Shown here in pieces: positions 20,184-32,648 of a DNA stretch of 64,000 nt (within the stretch, counting starts at the first letter, position 1; each line of letters starts with the position of its first letter). The position numbers were made by a program, and so were the translations under genes. The stretch lies in the NCBI RefSeq assembly GCF_014218295.1, contig NZ_AP023287.1, positions 3,286,001-3,350,000 of the forward strand, given 5' to 3'. The DNA is from Mycolicibacterium litorale. Its GTDB lineage: Bacteria > Actinomycetota > Actinomycetes > Mycobacteriales > Mycobacteriaceae. The notes beneath the pieces are model-generated. The model was not told where the DNA came from. It made no database searches and saw nothing but the letters and a program-made list of their open reading frames with translations.

Positions 20184-21716
20184 GTGTCGATCACGGTCGG
20201 TGACCTCGTCGAGATGCCGCACCTCGGTCTTGAGGTGTTGTCGGGGGCGACCGGACTGGGCCGGGCGGTGTCCTGGACCCACACCTCCGACCTGCCCGAA
20301 CCGTGGCGGTGGATCACCGGTGGCGAACTGCTCATGACCAACGGGCTGTCGTTCCCGAAGACGGCCACCGACCAGGAGTCGCTGCTCACCCACCTCGACG
20401 AGTCCGGCGTCGCGGGGCTGGCGATCGGCGACAAGATGTACTGCCCGCGGCTGACGCAGCGGTTCACCCGCCGAAGCGACCGACTGGGATTCCCGGTGCT
20501 GCGGATCCGCTATCCCCTTCCGTTCGTGGCCATTTCGCGGGCGGTCGCCGAAGCGACGCTGCTCGACCAGTCGAGCCGGTTGTCGCGCACAATGCGGATC
20601 TACGATCTGCTGCGGCGGCACATCGGAAGCGCCTCCAGCTCAGCCGATCTCGTCGCGGCGCTGGCGCGCGAGCTGGGGTGCGAACTGCACGTCTGCGATC
20701 GCCGCACCGGTGATCCGTGGTTTCCGCACACGGCACCGCTGGACCCGCACCTGCGGGAGGCGGTCGTCGAGTTGTCGGACTCCTCGACCAACGTCGCGGC
20801 CGGGGTGTACGGACTGCCCGCCGGTGGCGCGCAGCAGGCGATGCTCACCGACATCCAGCGCCATCCCGAAGCCGCTCTGGTCGTCATCCCGCGCCGCGAC
20901 GACCGCGTCGATCCGATTCGCCTACAGCACACCGCGACCGTCATCAGCCTCGAGCTGTCGGAGGTGCAGTTGGTGCTCGAACACGAACGCCGTGAGCGCG
21001 CCGCACTGCTGGAACGGCTGCTGGAGAACCGGATCGATCGGCACGCGGTCGAGTCGCGGCTCGGCGAACTGCGCCTCGACCCCGCACGGACCGTCCTGGC
21101 CGCGGCCCGCAGCAGCGACGAGAGCCGGGCGCTGACCGTGCACAACTCGTTGTGGCGCAACGACATCCCCTATCTCTGCACACTGCGCGAGGGGCTGCTG
21201 TACGCGCTGGTGCCCGACCGGTCGGGTTTCGAAGCGGTGCTGTCGCGGGCGTTGGGGCCGTCGGCGCGTATCGGTGTCAGCGCGCGCCTCGGCTCGATCA
21301 GCCGCTTCCAGGAGGCGATCCGCGAGGCGTCGTGGGCGTGCTCACTGGCGAGCCGCCGCGATATCCCGGTCTCGCGGTACGGCAGTGAGGAACCCTGGCT
21401 CGGGCTGTCCAACGTCGGCGACGCCCAGGCCCTCGTCGACCGGGTGCTCGCCCCGTTGCGCACCTACGACGAACAGCATCAGTCCAACCTGGTCGCGACG
21501 CTCGACGCCTATCTGCGCAACCAGCGCTCCCTGCAACTGACCGCCACGGCGCTGTGCGTGCACCGCCAGACGGTGCTCTACCGGATGAAACGGATCGCGG
21601 ACCTGACCGGCCTCAACCTCGCCGAGACCGATGCGGTGGCCGCACTGTGGCTGGCGCTGCGCGCGGCGGCGCTGCTCGACGCCGAGGACGATTCGCGGCT
21701 GCCGCCCTACAGCTGA
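20184..21716 (+). CDS. PucR-family transcriptional regulator
   Basis: 510 residues from GTG 20184 (MSITVGDLVEMPHLG), chosen because AAAGGGG precedes it; a TTG nine codons earlier is also open. Layout: N-terminal PucR domain (about 1-125), a central GGDEF-like/CdaR region, and a C-terminal helix-turn-helix in LTATALCVHRQTVLYRMKRI. PucR/CdaR regulators usually activate catabolic genes in response to the substrate. Its divergence from the transporter-ureohydrolase operon points to that operon as the target (inference). The 3' end overlaps pimB' by 10 bp. Confidence 0.87.
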   Translation: MSITVGDLVEMPHLGLEVLSGATGLGRAVSWTHTSDLPEPWRWITGGELLMTNGLSFPKTATDQESLLTHLDESGVAGLAIGDKMYCPRLTQRFTRRSDRLGFPVLRIRYPLPFVAISRAVAEATLLDQSSRLSRTMRIYDLLRRHIGSASSSADLVAALARELGCELHVCDRRTGDPWFPHTAPLDPHLREAVVELSDSSTNVAAGVYGLPAGGAQQAMLTDIQRHPEAALVVIPRRDDRVDPIRLQHTATVISLELSEVQLVLEHERRERAALLERLLENRIDRHAVESRLGELRLDPARTVLAAARSSDESRALTVHNSLWRNDIPYLCTLREGLLYALVPDRSGFEAVLSRALGPSARIGVSARLGSISRFQEAIREASWACSLASRRDIPVSRYGSEEPWLGLSNVGDAQALVDRVLAPLRTYDEQHQSNLVATLDAYLRNQRSLQLTATALCVHRQTVLYRMKRIADLTGLNLAETDAVAALWLALRAAALLDAEDDSRLPPYS

Positions 21717-22840
21717 AGCAGTTCGGTCAGCCGGGCGGCGCGGGTGGACCACTGCCAGTTCTCGAGCGCCCACCTGCGGCCCTGCCCACCCATCGCGGCC
21801 GCGCGATCCGGGTCGGCCAGCAGGTCACCGACCGCGGTCGCGACCGCCCCGGTGTCGGTGCCGTCGACGACGAACCCGGTCTCGCCGTCGCGCACCGTTT
21901 CCGGGGCGCCCCCGGAGCGGCCCGCCACCACCGGCACCCCGCACGCCGACGCCTCCAGGTACACGATGCCGAGCCCCTCGACATCCAGGCCGGCGCCGCG
22001 GGTGCGGCACGGCATCGCGAACACGTCGGCCATCGCATGGTGGGCCGGCAGCTCCTCACCGGGCACGCCGCCGGTGAACCGCACGTGCTCGTCGACGCCG
22101 TGTTGCTGCGCCTGGCGTTGCAGCGCCGCGCGGTACGGCCCGCCGCCGACGATCACCAGCGCCGCATCCGGCACCCGGCGACGGATCGCGGGCAGCGCCC
22201 GGATCAGCATGTCCTGTCCCTTGCGGGGCACCAGCCGCGACAGGCACACCACCACCGGACGCTCACCCAGTCCGTAGCGGGCCCGCAACTCCGTCCGCGC
22301 GGCCGGGTCGGGGGCGAACCGGTCGGTGTCGACTCCGGGCGGCAGATGCTCCAGCGCCGCACGCGGGCCGAAGGCGGAGGCGAACCGGCCCCGGGTGTAG
22401 CGGCTGACGAACGTGACCACATCGGTGGTGTCGCCGATGCGGCGCAACGCCGTTCGGGCGACCGGCAGCATCGACCAGCCCACTTCGTGGCCGTGCGTGC
22501 TGGCGATCACCCGGCCGGCTCCCGCGCGCCGCGCGATCGGCGTGAGCAGGGCCAGCGGCGCGGCGGCGCCGAACCAGACGGTGTCGATGTCGCGGGCGGC
22601 GATCAGCCCGCGCATCCGGCCCGCCACCGACGGTTCCGGCAGCATGAGCGTGCCCGGGTGGCGCACCACCTCGAATGCGGCCGTCCGGTCGTAGTCCTCG
22701 GCGTTCTTCCACGTCGGCGCGTACACGGTGACCTCGTGCGCCCCCGCCGCCACCACATGCTCGACGAACGCCTCGAGATAGTTCTGGATGCCGCCGGCGC
22801 GCGGCGGAAAGTCGTTGGTGACGAGCAGGACGCGGGCCAT
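21707..22840 (-). CDS. pimB': GDP-mannose-dependent phosphatidyl-myo-inositol-monomannoside alpha-1,6-mannosyltransferase PimB'
   Basis: 377-residue GT4 (GT-B fold) enzyme that adds the second mannose to PIM1 on the cytoplasmic face of the membrane. N-terminal MARVLLVTNDFPPRAGGIQ is the acceptor-side Rossmann start; donor-side motifs are CLSRLVPRKGQD and the EX7E-type EGLGIVYLEASACGVPVVAG. ATG 22840 is the only sensible start. It sits among other PIM/LM/LAM genes (mptA, mptC) in this window. Confidence 0.93.
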   Translation of the reverse strand: MARVLLVTNDFPPRAGGIQNYLEAFVEHVVAAGAHEVTVYAPTWKNAEDYDRTAAFEVVRHPGTLMLPEPSVAGRMRGLIAARDIDTVWFGAAAPLALLTPIARRAGAGRVIASTHGHEVGWSMLPVARTALRRIGDTTDVVTFVSRYTRGRFASAFGPRAALEHLPPGVDTDRFAPDPAARTELRARYGLGERPVVVCLSRLVPRKGQDMLIRALPAIRRRVPDAALVIVGGGPYRAALQRQAQQHGVDEHVRFTGGVPGEELPAHHAMADVFAMPCRTRGAGLDVEGLGIVYLEASACGVPVVAGRSGGAPETVRDGETGFVVDGTDTGAVATAVGDLLADPDRAAAMGGQGRRWALENWQWSTRAARLTELLQL

Positions 22841-22850
22841 CGAGCTCAGA

Positions 22851-23657
22851 TTAGCCCTGCGGCCAGTGCCGCCATCCGGCCAGCACCGCGTCGAGGTCGG
22901 CGCCCAGCGTCTCGCGCACGGCGGTGGCCACATCGGAATGGCCAGGGCCGCAGGCGTGCACGTACAGAGCCCGCAGCCGCTGCGGGCCGTACCGGTCGGC
23001 GACGTATGAGGCGAACCGCCAGGCCCGGTCGTACGCCAGCGACCGGGCGGGCCCTGGGGTGTCGAGGTCGGTGTCGGACGGCAACGCGGTCCGCGGATCG
23101 GGGGCAGGCGCCGCGTCCGGCGGGCGCGCCAGGTAGTCGGCGACACCCTCGGTCAGCCAGCGCGGCGCGTCGGCGGCGGTGACGTCGCGCACGGCGTGGT
23201 GAAACAGCTCGTGGCGCACCACGATCCGCAGCGGATCGTCGGTCATGGCGGCCGCACCGGGGGCGAATACGATGCGATCGGCGGTGGTCGCGGCGGCGAT
23301 GTCGGCTCCCCCGCCGGCGAGCGCGGCGAACTGCGGGTCGGAGGCCGTCGCCACGACCACGACCTCGCGCCGCCAGTCCGGACCCCAGAAGGCGCTCACC
23401 GCGTCGGCGGCGGCCGGGAGCTCGGCGGCGATCCGGTTGAGCAGCGGTGCGCTGTGCGCGCCGCCGAGCGCGATGAGCTCCGCGTGCCTGCCGTCGGGCA
23501 GCTGCATCGTGGTGCTCGCAGGGCCCGCCGCGGCCGGCGGGTCGGCGACCGCCGCGAGCGGCGGCGACGGCGAGGTCGGTCCGGAACGGCCGAGCAGCAG
23601 GACCGCGGAGAGGAACTCGGCCAGTAACAGGCCGAGCAGTAGTCGTCGCGGCCTAAT
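22851..23657 (-). CDS. Exported HExxH metallopeptidase-like protein (Rv2189c-like); start uncertain
   Basis: From the first standard start (ATG 23507) there are 218 residues with HELFHH at about residue 99, a gluzincin-type zinc motif, and a downstream EGVADYLA whose Glu could be the third ligand. The frame stays open for about 50 more codons upstream and encodes a convincing leader, RPRRLLLGLLLAEFLSAVLL, then a Pro/Ser stretch. No ATG, GTG or TTG precedes it; the nearest possible initiator is ATT at 23657-23655, which would overlap the stop region of the neighbouring hydrolase gene only slightly downstream of it. I give the long form. It could be a peptidase acting on envelope proteins. Confidence 0.6.
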   Translation of the reverse strand: MRPRRLLLGLLLAEFLSAVLLLGRSGPTSPSPPLAAVADPPAAAGPASTTMQLPDGRHAELIALGGAHSAPLLNRIAAELPAAADAVSAFWGPDWRREVVVVATASDPQFAALAGGGADIAAATTADRIVFAPGAAAMTDDPLRIVVRHELFHHAVRDVTAADAPRWLTEGVADYLARPPDAAPAPDPRTALPSDTDLDTPGPARSLAYDRAWRFASYVADRYGPQRLRALYVHACGPGHSDVATAVRETLGADLDAVLAGWRHWPQG

Positions 23658-23668
23658 GGCGGCCGGTC

Positions 23669-24790
23669 CTAATAGCGGCGCACGTTGTGGATCGGCGCGT
23701 TGTTGACGGGGGCGACGCGTACCGGCGTGCCGTAGGTCGACGCGTGCACCATCATTCCGTCGCCGATGTAGATGCCGACGTGCGAGGCGTCCGAATAGTA
23801 GGTGACGAGGTCACCGGGCTGCATCTGGTCCATCGACACCGGCTGCCCGCCGCGGGCCAGCGCCTGACTGGAGTGCGGCAGCGAGATGCCCTCCTGTTGG
23901 AAGGCCCACATCACCAGGCCGGAGCAGTCGAACGCGTTCGGACCGGATCCGCCCCACGAGTACGGCGAGCCGATGCGGCTGAGCGCGGCCTGTACGGCGA
24001 CGGCGCGCGTCGGCCCACCCGGAGGCGGAGCAATGTCACCGGGAGGAATCGCCCCCGGCGGGGCGGCCAGCACACCGGGATCGTTGGCGGGCGGCACCGC
24101 GACCGGCGGCGCGGGCACCGGGGGCGCGGGCGGCAGGGCGGCGAGCGCCTCGCGCTGGTTGGGGGTGAGCGACTCGTACTGTGCCTTCACCACGGCGATC
24201 TGGGTCTGCAGGCGGCTCTGCTTGTTCTGCAGGTCGGCCCGCACCTGCGCGGCCTGCTCGGCGGCGGTCTTGGCGTCGGCCGCGGACTTCGCGGACGCCA
24301 CCTCCGCGGCGGCGGCCCGTGCGCTCACGTCACGGAAGCCGGCCATGCGGGCGGCCATCTCGCCGGCCATCACCCGCTGCACCGACAGCTGGTCGATGAA
24401 CTGCTGCGGGGAGTTTGCCGTGAGGATGGCACTCATACCGTCGGTGCGGCCGCCCATGTACTGGGTGGCGGCCACCTTGTTCACCGCGGTCTGGAACGTC
24501 GCCAGCTGGGACTTGGCCTCCTCGGCGGCGGCGAGGTCGGCGGCGTGCCGCGCCTCGGCGGCCTGTTGGGCGGCCAGTTTGTCGTTGAGGTCGAGCTGGG
24601 CCGAGTGCATGGCCTCGGTGGTCTGCTCGGCCTGGCGCGACAGCTCGTTGAGCTTTGCCAGCGCGTCGTCGGCTGGATCGGCGAAAGCACTGCCGGCCAG
24701 CAGCGAGGAGAACATGGCCAGAGCCGTTATCGCACCGACGGCGGGTCGCTTAAGAACACGGATGCCCCACTGCGCGCGAACGAGCCTCAA
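23669..24790 (-). CDS. NlpC/P60 peptidoglycan endopeptidase (Rv2190c-like)
   Basis: 373 residues. Signal peptide (hydrophobic core [16 protein letters not shown], cleavage near AFA|DPA), a long coiled coil (about 45-215) rich in Ala, Glu and Gln, a Pro-rich linker, then a C-terminal NlpC/P60 domain with the catalytic Cys in [14 protein letters not shown] and His in [13 protein letters not shown]. It cleaves stem peptides in the wall. I start at TTG 24790 because GAAGGA lies 7 bases before it and [19 protein letters not shown] resembles the M. tuberculosis N-terminus; a TTG five codons upstream has no such signal. Confidence 0.88.
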   Translation of the reverse strand: MRLVRAQWGIRVLKRPAVGAITALAMFSSLLAGSAFADPADDALAKLNELSRQAEQTTEAMHSAQLDLNDKLAAQQAAEARHAADLAAAEEAKSQLATFQTAVNKVAATQYMGGRTDGMSAILTANSPQQFIDQLSVQRVMAGEMAARMAGFRDVSARAAAAEVASAKSAADAKTAAEQAAQVRADLQNKQSRLQTQIAVVKAQYESLTPNQREALAALPPAPPVPAPPVAVPPANDPGVLAAPPGAIPPGDIAPPPGGPTRAVAVQAALSRIGSPYSWGGSGPNAFDCSGLVMWAFQQEGISLPHSSQALARGGQPVSMDQMQPGDLVTYYSDASHVGIYIGDGMMVHASTYGTPVRVAPVNNAPIHNVRRY

Positions 24791-24841
24791 GATTGCGTCC
24801 TTCAACTGGCGTAACGAGCCGCCTCGAACTGCTCAAAGGTC

Positions 24842-24877
24842 TCAGACAGGTTACGAAACGGCATCGGGCTTGTCCAA
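24842..24877 (-). promoter_or_regulatory. Candidate promoter and leader of the NlpC/P60 gene
   Basis: Minus strand TTGGAC (24877-24872), 18-bp spacer, TAACCT (24853-24848). This predicts a transcript start near 24842 and a leader of about 50 nt. CGTAAC at the -10 and GTTACG about 35 bases downstream form an inverted repeat across the start site. I compared the leader with c-di-AMP (ydaO) riboswitches, which control wall hydrolases in other actinobacteria, and did not see that fold. Confidence 0.45.
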
Positions 24878-24941
24878 CAGGAGAGCCAAATTTAACAGGT
24901 GCAATGGGCGTTTTTCTTCCGCACCTCCGCCCCGACGACGC

Positions 24942-25190
24942 TCAGGCAACCCCCGAGTTCTTTTGCCGGTGAATCGGAACGAGGCGCAGTCGCGGTGCCA
25001 ATCCGGCCTCGGCCAGCACTTCGAGCGCGCGGCGTTCGTCGACGAGCAACGTGTCGGGCACCCCGAGCAGCACACTCACGACACAGTCGCGACACCCCGG
25101 TCCCCGCACCGCGCAGTCGTCGCAGTCGATGATGACCGGGTCGGTGTCCGCGACCGGCTCCGCTCCGTGCGCTGGGTTGTCCTGTGGCAT
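24942..25190 (-). CDS. Small Cys-rich protein, possible zinc-binding
   Basis: 82 residues. The core is [19 protein letters not shown], i.e. C-x2-C-x6-C-x2-C, which can coordinate one zinc. It is followed by VSVLLG and a helix ([17 protein letters not shown]). The acidic N-terminus lacks a signal peptide. Start ATG 25190 follows GAGAGGACGGCAG. It lies between the NlpC/P60 gene (same strand, 151 bp downstream) and the divergent exonuclease gene. I know no assigned function. Confidence 0.72.
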   Translation of the reverse strand: MPQDNPAHGAEPVADTDPVIIDCDDCAVRGPGCRDCVVSVLLGVPDTLLVDERRALEVLAEAGLAPRLRLVPIHRQKNSGVA

Positions 25191-25289
25191 CTGCCGTCCT
25201 CTCGATCGGTGGTTGCCCGCACGCTAGCGACGGCCACCGACAGACCCGTCCGCCGCGCGTGGCACCGTCGCGATGTCGGTGCCGTTCCC

Positions 25290-25295
25290 TACGTT
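25290..25295 (+). promoter_or_regulatory. -10 element of the exonuclease/GIY-YIG gene, leaderless
   Basis: TACGTT, six bases before ATG 25302, matching TANNNT. It supports a start far downstream of the long open frame that extends leftwards. Confidence 0.5.
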
Positions 25296-27041
25296 TCTCG
25301 CATGGGTCAGCGCAGTGCCGGTGCCGTGGGAGAACCGGCCGAACAGCTGGCGTTCGACATGGAGTCGCTGTCGCTGCGGGACACCACGTTCGTCGTCGTC
25401 GACCTCGAGACCACCGGTGGGCGGGCCACCGGCGAGCGCCCCGACGCGATCACCGAGATCGGTGCGGTGAAGGTCCGCGGCGGTGAGGTGCTCGGCGAGC
25501 TGGCCACCCTCGTCGACCCGGGTCGGGCGATCCCGCCGCAGATCGTGGCGCTCACCGGCATCACCACGGCGATGGTGTGCGCCGCACCGCGCATCGAATC
25601 GGTGATGCCCGCATTCCTCGAATTCGCCCGCGGCGCCGTCCTGGTCGCCCACAACGCCGGTTTCGACATCGGCTTCCTGCGGGCGGCCGCCGAACAGTGC
25701 CGACTGACCTGGCCCCGCCCCCCGGTGCTGTGCACGGTCAAACTCGCCCGCCGGGTGCTCACCCGTGAGGAGGCGCCCAGCGTGCGGTTGTCGGCACTGG
25801 CCCAGTTGTTCCGCGCGACGACGACCCCCACCCACCGGGCACTGGACGATGCCCGGGCGACCGTGGACGTGCTGCACGGGCTGATCGAGCGGATCGGCAA
25901 CCAGGGGGTGCACAGCTACACCGACCTGCGCGCGTATCTGCCCGACGTGACGCCGGCGCAGCGCCGCAACCGCCGGCTGGCCGAGGGGCTGCCGCACCGG
26001 CCCGGGGTGTACCTGTTCCGCGGCCCCGGCGACGAGGTGCTCTACGTCGGCACCGCGGTGGACCTGCGCCGCCGCGTCGGGCAGTACTTCACCGGAGCCG
26101 ACCCGCGGACGCGGATGAAGGAGATGGCGTCACTGGCCACCCGCGTCGACCATGTCGAATGCGCCCACGACCTCGAGGCCGGGGTGCGGGAGTTGCGCCT
26201 GCTGGCCGCCCACGCCCCGCCCTACAACCGCCGCTCCAAGTTCCCGCAGCGCTGGTGGTGGGTGGTGCTCACCGACGAGGCCTTCCCGCGGTTCTCGGTG
26301 GTGCGCGCCCCGCGCCACGCCTCCGCGGTCGGGCCGTTCCGTGCCCGCGCCGACGCCGTGCAGACCGCCGAACTGCTCGCCCGGTTCACCGGGGTGCGGA
26401 CCTGCGCCACCCGGTTGGGGCGCGCCGCCCGCCACGGGGCGGGCTGCGCGGAGCGCGAACTGTCACCGTGCCCGGCGCCGCGCGACATCGATGCGGCGGC
26501 GTACGGACCCGCGCCGCGGCGGGCCGCCGACCTCATCGAGGGGCGCGACCATTCGGCGCTGGGCGCGGTGGTCGACGGGATCGCGGCGCTGGCCGCGGTC
26601 AACCGATACGAGACGGCGGCGCGGCTGCGCGACCACGCCGCCATGGGCATCGAGGTGCTCTGGCGTGGGCAGCGGCTGCGCGCACTGGCCGACCAGACCG
26701 AACTGGTCGCCGCCCGGCCCGACGGCGGCGGCGGGTGGCATCTCGCGGTGGTGCGCTACGGCCGCCTCGCCGCCGCCGGCTGTGCGCGCCGTGGCGTGCC
26801 GCCGATGCCGGTCGTCGACGCGCTGACCGCCGCGGCGCAGACCGTGCTGCCGGAGTCGGCGCCGCTGGGTGGCGCGCTGGTCGAGGAGACTGCGCTCATC
26901 GCCCGCTGGCTGGCTCAGCCCGGTGTGCGCATCGTGCGGTGCGATCCCGGCTACGCGACGCCGATCGGCGCCGCGGGCCGCTGGCTGGAGTGGGCCGAGA
27001 CCGCCCGCTCCGCGCGGTTGGCCGCCGAACAGACCGACCGC

Positions 27042-28829
<1,788 letters not shown>

Positions 28830-28903
28830 TCGGCAAGCCGATGCGTTCGACGAGCACAGGGCCGAAAAGCTCACAGGATCCTCAGCCGACGAGAAGGGGT
28901 TCG

Positions 28904-29707
28904 ATGACCAGCAAGTCCCGCCGACGGTTCCGCCGGCGCCTGTCGGCAGCGGTGCTGCTGCTGGCCGGACTTGGCGTCGCGGGTGGCGTCGCCGCCACGC
29001 TGACGCCCGCACCGCAGGTCGCCGTGGCAGACGAGTCGCAGTCGGCGCTGCTGCGCACCGGTAAGGAGCTGTACGACCTGTCCTGCGTGAGCTGCCACGG
29101 CAGCAACCTGCAGGGTGTGGCCGATCGCGGCCCGAGCCTGGTCGGTGTCGGCGAGGCCGCGGTGTACTTCCAGGTCTCGACGGGCCGGATGCCCGCGCGG
29201 CGCAACGAGGCTCAGGCGCCGGACAAGCCGGCCGACTTCGACGAGGCACAGATCGATGCGCTCGGCGCCTACGTGCAGGCCAACGGCGGCGGCCCGGTCG
29301 TCCCCCGCGACGAGAACGGCGAGATCGCCAGCCAGTCCCTGATCGGCGACAACGTCGCCCGCGGTGGTGACCTGTTCCGCCTGAACTGCGCGTCGTGCCA
29401 CAACTTCACCGGCAGGGGCGGCGCACTGTCGTCGGGCAAGTACGCACCCGAACTCGAGGCCACGCCCGCGCAGATCTACACCGCGATGCAGACCGGCCCG
29501 CAGAACATGCCGAAGTTCTCCGAACGTCAGCTCAGTCCCGAGGAGAAGCGGGACATCATCGCCTACGTCGAGGAAGCCCGCGACACCCCGCCCCCCGGCG
29601 GGTACGGCCTCGGCGGCTTCGGGCCGACGTCTGAAGGCATGGCGGCGTGGATCATCGGCATGGTGGCCGTCATCGGTGCGGCTCTCTGGATCGGGGCACG
29701 GGCGTGA
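28904..29707 (+). CDS. qcrC: Diheme cytochrome c subunit of the bc1 complex (QcrC)
   Basis: 267 residues. Two class I cytochrome c modules with heme motifs CVSCH and CASCH, the fused c-type cytochrome that passes electrons directly from the bc1 complex to the oxidase in actinobacteria, so no soluble cytochrome c is needed. An N-terminal signal/anchor helix (about 12-36) and a C-terminal anchor helix (about 243-265) hold it at the membrane. ATG 28904 follows GAGAAGGGGT. It overlaps qcrA through GTGA. Confidence 0.96.
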   Translation: MTSKSRRRFRRRLSAAVLLLAGLGVAGGVAATLTPAPQVAVADESQSALLRTGKELYDLSCVSCHGSNLQGVADRGPSLVGVGEAAVYFQVSTGRMPARRNEAQAPDKPADFDEAQIDALGAYVQANGGGPVVPRDENGEIASQSLIGDNVARGGDLFRLNCASCHNFTGRGGALSSGKYAPELEATPAQIYTAMQTGPQNMPKFSERQLSPEEKRDIIAYVEEARDTPPPGGYGLGGFGPTSEGMAAWIIGMVAVIGAALWIGARA

Positions 29708-30972
29708 GTGACGAACGGATGAATGACGAACTGAGCGACGACGAGCGCCGGGCGGCTGCCAACACGCCCGGTGACGCACCCAAGGGCACCGACGCACCCG
29801 GCCACGCCGGCGTGCCGGGTCAGCCCACCGACGCCGAACTGGCCACCATGTCGCGTGAGGAGCTCGTCGAACTCGGCGGCAAGCTCGACGGCGTCGAGAC
29901 CGTCTTCAAGGAGCCGCGCTGGCCGGTTCCGGGGACCCGCGCCGAGAAGCGTGCGGAGCGTTCGGTCGCGACGTGGCTGCTGATCGGCGGCGTCGCCGGC
30001 CTCGTGCTGCTGCTGGTGTTCCTGTTCTGGCCGTGGGAGTACAAGCCCTACGGCTCCGAGGGTGAGTTCCTGTACTCGCTGGCCACTCCGCTGTATGGCC
30101 TGTTCTTCGGGTTGTCGATCCTGGCGATCGGTATCGGCGCGGTGCTCTACCAGAAGCGCTTCATCCCCGAGGAGATCTCGATCCAGGACCGCCACGACGG
30201 CCGCTCCCCCGAGATCCAGCGCAAGACGGTCACCGCGCTGTTGGGTGACTCCCTCGAGGGATCGACGATCCGGCGCCGCAAGATGATCGGACTGTCGCTG
30301 GGTGTCGGGCTCGGCGCGTTCGGCCTCGGCACGGCGGTGGCGTTCATCGGCGGCCTGATCAAGAATCCGTGGAAGCCGGTGGTGCCGACGGCGGAAGGAC
30401 CCAAGGCCGTGCTGTGGACCTCCGGGTGGACCCCGCGGTACCAGGGCGAGACCATCTATCTGGCGCGGGCGACCGGAAACACCGGGCACGGCGGCACGTT
30501 CGCGAAGATGCGCCCGGAAGACCTCGACGCCGGCGGCATGGAGACGGTGTACCCGTGGCGCGAATCCGACGGTGACGGCACCACGGTGGAGTCCAGCCAC
30601 AAGAACACCGAGATCATCATGGGTGTGCGGAACCCGGTGATGCTCATCCGTCTTCGCACCGAAGACATGGCGAAGGTGGTCAAGCGGCAGGGTCAGGAGA
30701 GCTTCAACTTCGGCGAGCTGTTCGCCTACACGAAGATCTGCTCGCACCTGGGCTGCCCCGCATCGCTGTACGAACAGCAGACCAACCGCATCCTCTGCCC
30801 GTGCCATCAGTCGCAGTTCGATGCGCTGCAGTACGCGAAACCCATATTCGGTCCGGCTGCGCGCGCCCTCGCGCAGTTGCCCATCACCATTGACCAGGAC
30901 GGGTACCTGGTCGCCAACGGCGACTTCATCGAACCCGTCGGGCCGGCATTCTGGGAACGGAAGACATCATGA
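29704..30972 (+). CDS. qcrA: Rieske iron-sulfur subunit of the bc1 complex (QcrA)
   Basis: 422 residues. A long acidic N-terminal extension, three transmembrane helices (the actinobacterial form), and a C-terminal Rieske domain with CSHLGCP and CPCHQSQFD as the [2Fe-2S] ligands. Start GTG 29704 overlaps the qcrC stop and its own stop overlaps qcrB (ATGA), so the three subunits are translationally coupled. Confidence 0.96.
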   Translation: MSDERMNDELSDDERRAAANTPGDAPKGTDAPGHAGVPGQPTDAELATMSREELVELGGKLDGVETVFKEPRWPVPGTRAEKRAERSVATWLLIGGVAGLVLLLVFLFWPWEYKPYGSEGEFLYSLATPLYGLFFGLSILAIGIGAVLYQKRFIPEEISIQDRHDGRSPEIQRKTVTALLGDSLEGSTIRRRKMIGLSLGVGLGAFGLGTAVAFIGGLIKNPWKPVVPTAEGPKAVLWTSGWTPRYQGETIYLARATGNTGHGGTFAKMRPEDLDAGGMETVYPWRESDGDGTTVESSHKNTEIIMGVRNPVMLIRLRTEDMAKVVKRQGQESFNFGELFAYTKICSHLGCPASLYEQQTNRILCPCHQSQFDALQYAKPIFGPAARALAQLPITIDQDGYLVANGDFIEPVGPAFWERKTS

Positions 30973-32636
30973 GTGCACAGAGTGGTTCCAAAATGGCCGC
31001 CCGGCTAGCGGCTCAGGGTGATGCGATCGATTCGCGCTACCACCCGTCGGCGGCGGTGCGCCGGCAGCTGAACAAGGTCTTCCCCACCCACTGGTCGTTC
31101 CTGCTGGGTGAGATCGCCCTGTACAGCTTCATCATCCTGCTGATCACGGGCGTCTGGCTGACCCTGTTCTTCGACCCGTCGATGGCCGAGGTCGTCTACG
31201 ACGGCGTGTACCAGCCGCTGCGCGGCGTGGAGATGTCGCGGGCCTACGCCTCGGCGCTCGACATCAGCTTCGAGGTCCGCGGCGGCCTGTTCGTCCGCCA
31301 GATCCACCACTGGGCGGCGCTGCTGTTCGCGGCGTCGATCATGGTCCACCTGGCGCGCATCTTCTTCACCGGCGCGTTCCGCCGCCCGCGTGAGGCTAAC
31401 TGGGTGATCGGCTCGCTGCTGCTGATCCTGGCGATGTTCGAGGGCTTCTTCGGCTACTCGCTGCCCGACGACCTGCTGTCGGGCACCGGTCTGCGGGCCG
31501 CGCTGTCGGGCATCACGATGGGCATCCCGGTGGTCGGCACATGGATGCACTGGGCGCTGTTCGGCGGCGACTTCCCGGGCACGATCATCATCCCGCGGCT
31601 CTACGCGCTGCACATCCTGCTGATTCCGGGCATCATGCTCGCGCTCATCGCGGCCCACCTGGCGCTGGTGTGGTTCCAGAAGCACACCCAGTTCCCCGGG
31701 CCGGGACGCACCGAGAAGAACGTCGTCGGCGTGCGCGTCATGCCGGTCTTCGCGGTGAAGTCCGGTGCGTTCTTCGCGGTCACGGTCGGCATCCTCGGCC
31801 TGATGGGCGGTCTGCTGCAGATCAACCCGATCTGGGTCCTGGGCCCTTACAAGCCTTCTCAGGTGTCGGCGGGCAGCCAGCCGGACTTCTACATGATGTG
31901 GACCGACGGCCTGATCCGCCTGTGGCCGGCGTGGGAGTTCTACATCGGCAACTACACGATCCCGCAGCCGGTGTGGATCGCGGTGCTGATGGGCCTGATC
32001 CTCGGGTTGCTGACGGTGTATCCGTTCCTGGAGAAGAAGATGACCGGGGACGACGCCCACCACAACCTGTTGCAGCGTCCGCGTGACGCTCCGGTCCGCA
32101 CGGCGATCGGCGCGATGGCGATCTCGTTCTACATCCTGCTGACCTTCGCGTGCATGAACGACATCATCGCGCTCAAGTTCCACATCTCGTTGAACGCGAC
32201 GACGTGGATCGGCCGGATCGGCATGGTCGTGCTGCCGGTGATCGTCTACTACGTGACCTACCGCTGGGCGGTGTCGCTGCAGCGCAGCGACCGCGAGGTG
32301 CTCGAGCACGGTATCGAGACGGGCATCATCAAGCGGCTGCCGCACGGTGCCTACATCGAGCTGCACCAGCCGCTCGGACCGGTCGACGACCACGGGCACC
32401 CGATTCCGCTGGAGTACCAGGGCGCTCCCCTGCCCAAGCGGATGAACAAGCTCGGCTCGGGCGGCGCCCCGGGCAGCGGCAGCTTCCTCAAGGCCGACCC
32501 GCTGGTCGAGCACGAGGCGTTGACCGAGGCCGCACACGCCTCACATCGGCGGGCGCTCCTCGCCTTGCGCGAGCGGCAGGACGACACCAACGGTTCTGCC
32601 AACGGGCACGGCAACGGCTCCAACGGGCACCACTAG
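30969..32636 (+). CDS. qcrB: Cytochrome b subunit of the bc1 complex (QcrB)
   Basis: 555 residues with eight main helices. Heme-ligand histidines lie in [20 protein letters not shown] and further in the fourth helix ([15 protein letters not shown]). The Qo-site loop is present. The C-terminal extension of about 120 residues, ending in a Gly/Asn/Ser/His-rich tail, is typical of actinobacteria. QcrB is the target of Q203 (telacebec)-type inhibitors. Last gene of the operon; a strong terminator follows 13 bp later. Confidence 0.97.
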   Translation: MSAQSGSKMAARLAAQGDAIDSRYHPSAAVRRQLNKVFPTHWSFLLGEIALYSFIILLITGVWLTLFFDPSMAEVVYDGVYQPLRGVEMSRAYASALDISFEVRGGLFVRQIHHWAALLFAASIMVHLARIFFTGAFRRPREANWVIGSLLLILAMFEGFFGYSLPDDLLSGTGLRAALSGITMGIPVVGTWMHWALFGGDFPGTIIIPRLYALHILLIPGIMLALIAAHLALVWFQKHTQFPGPGRTEKNVVGVRVMPVFAVKSGAFFAVTVGILGLMGGLLQINPIWVLGPYKPSQVSAGSQPDFYMMWTDGLIRLWPAWEFYIGNYTIPQPVWIAVLMGLILGLLTVYPFLEKKMTGDDAHHNLLQRPRDAPVRTAIGAMAISFYILLTFACMNDIIALKFHISLNATTWIGRIGMVVLPVIVYYVTYRWAVSLQRSDREVLEHGIETGIIKRLPHGAYIELHQPLGPVDDHGHPIPLEYQGAPLPKRMNKLGSGGAPGSGSFLKADPLVEHEALTEAAHASHRRALLALRERQDDTNGSANGHGNGSNGHH

Positions 32637-32648
32637 ACGTTCGACGAG

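Noticed and set aside
20091..20621. 177-codon N-terminal extension of the MFS transporter frame
   Set aside because: It runs antisense through the PucR-type gene and has no transporter-like sequence.
24791..24941. c-di-AMP (ydaO) riboswitch upstream of the NlpC/P60 gene
   Set aside because: I looked because such riboswitches control wall hydrolases in other actinobacteria, but the conserved elements of that fold are not present. A covariance-model search would decide.
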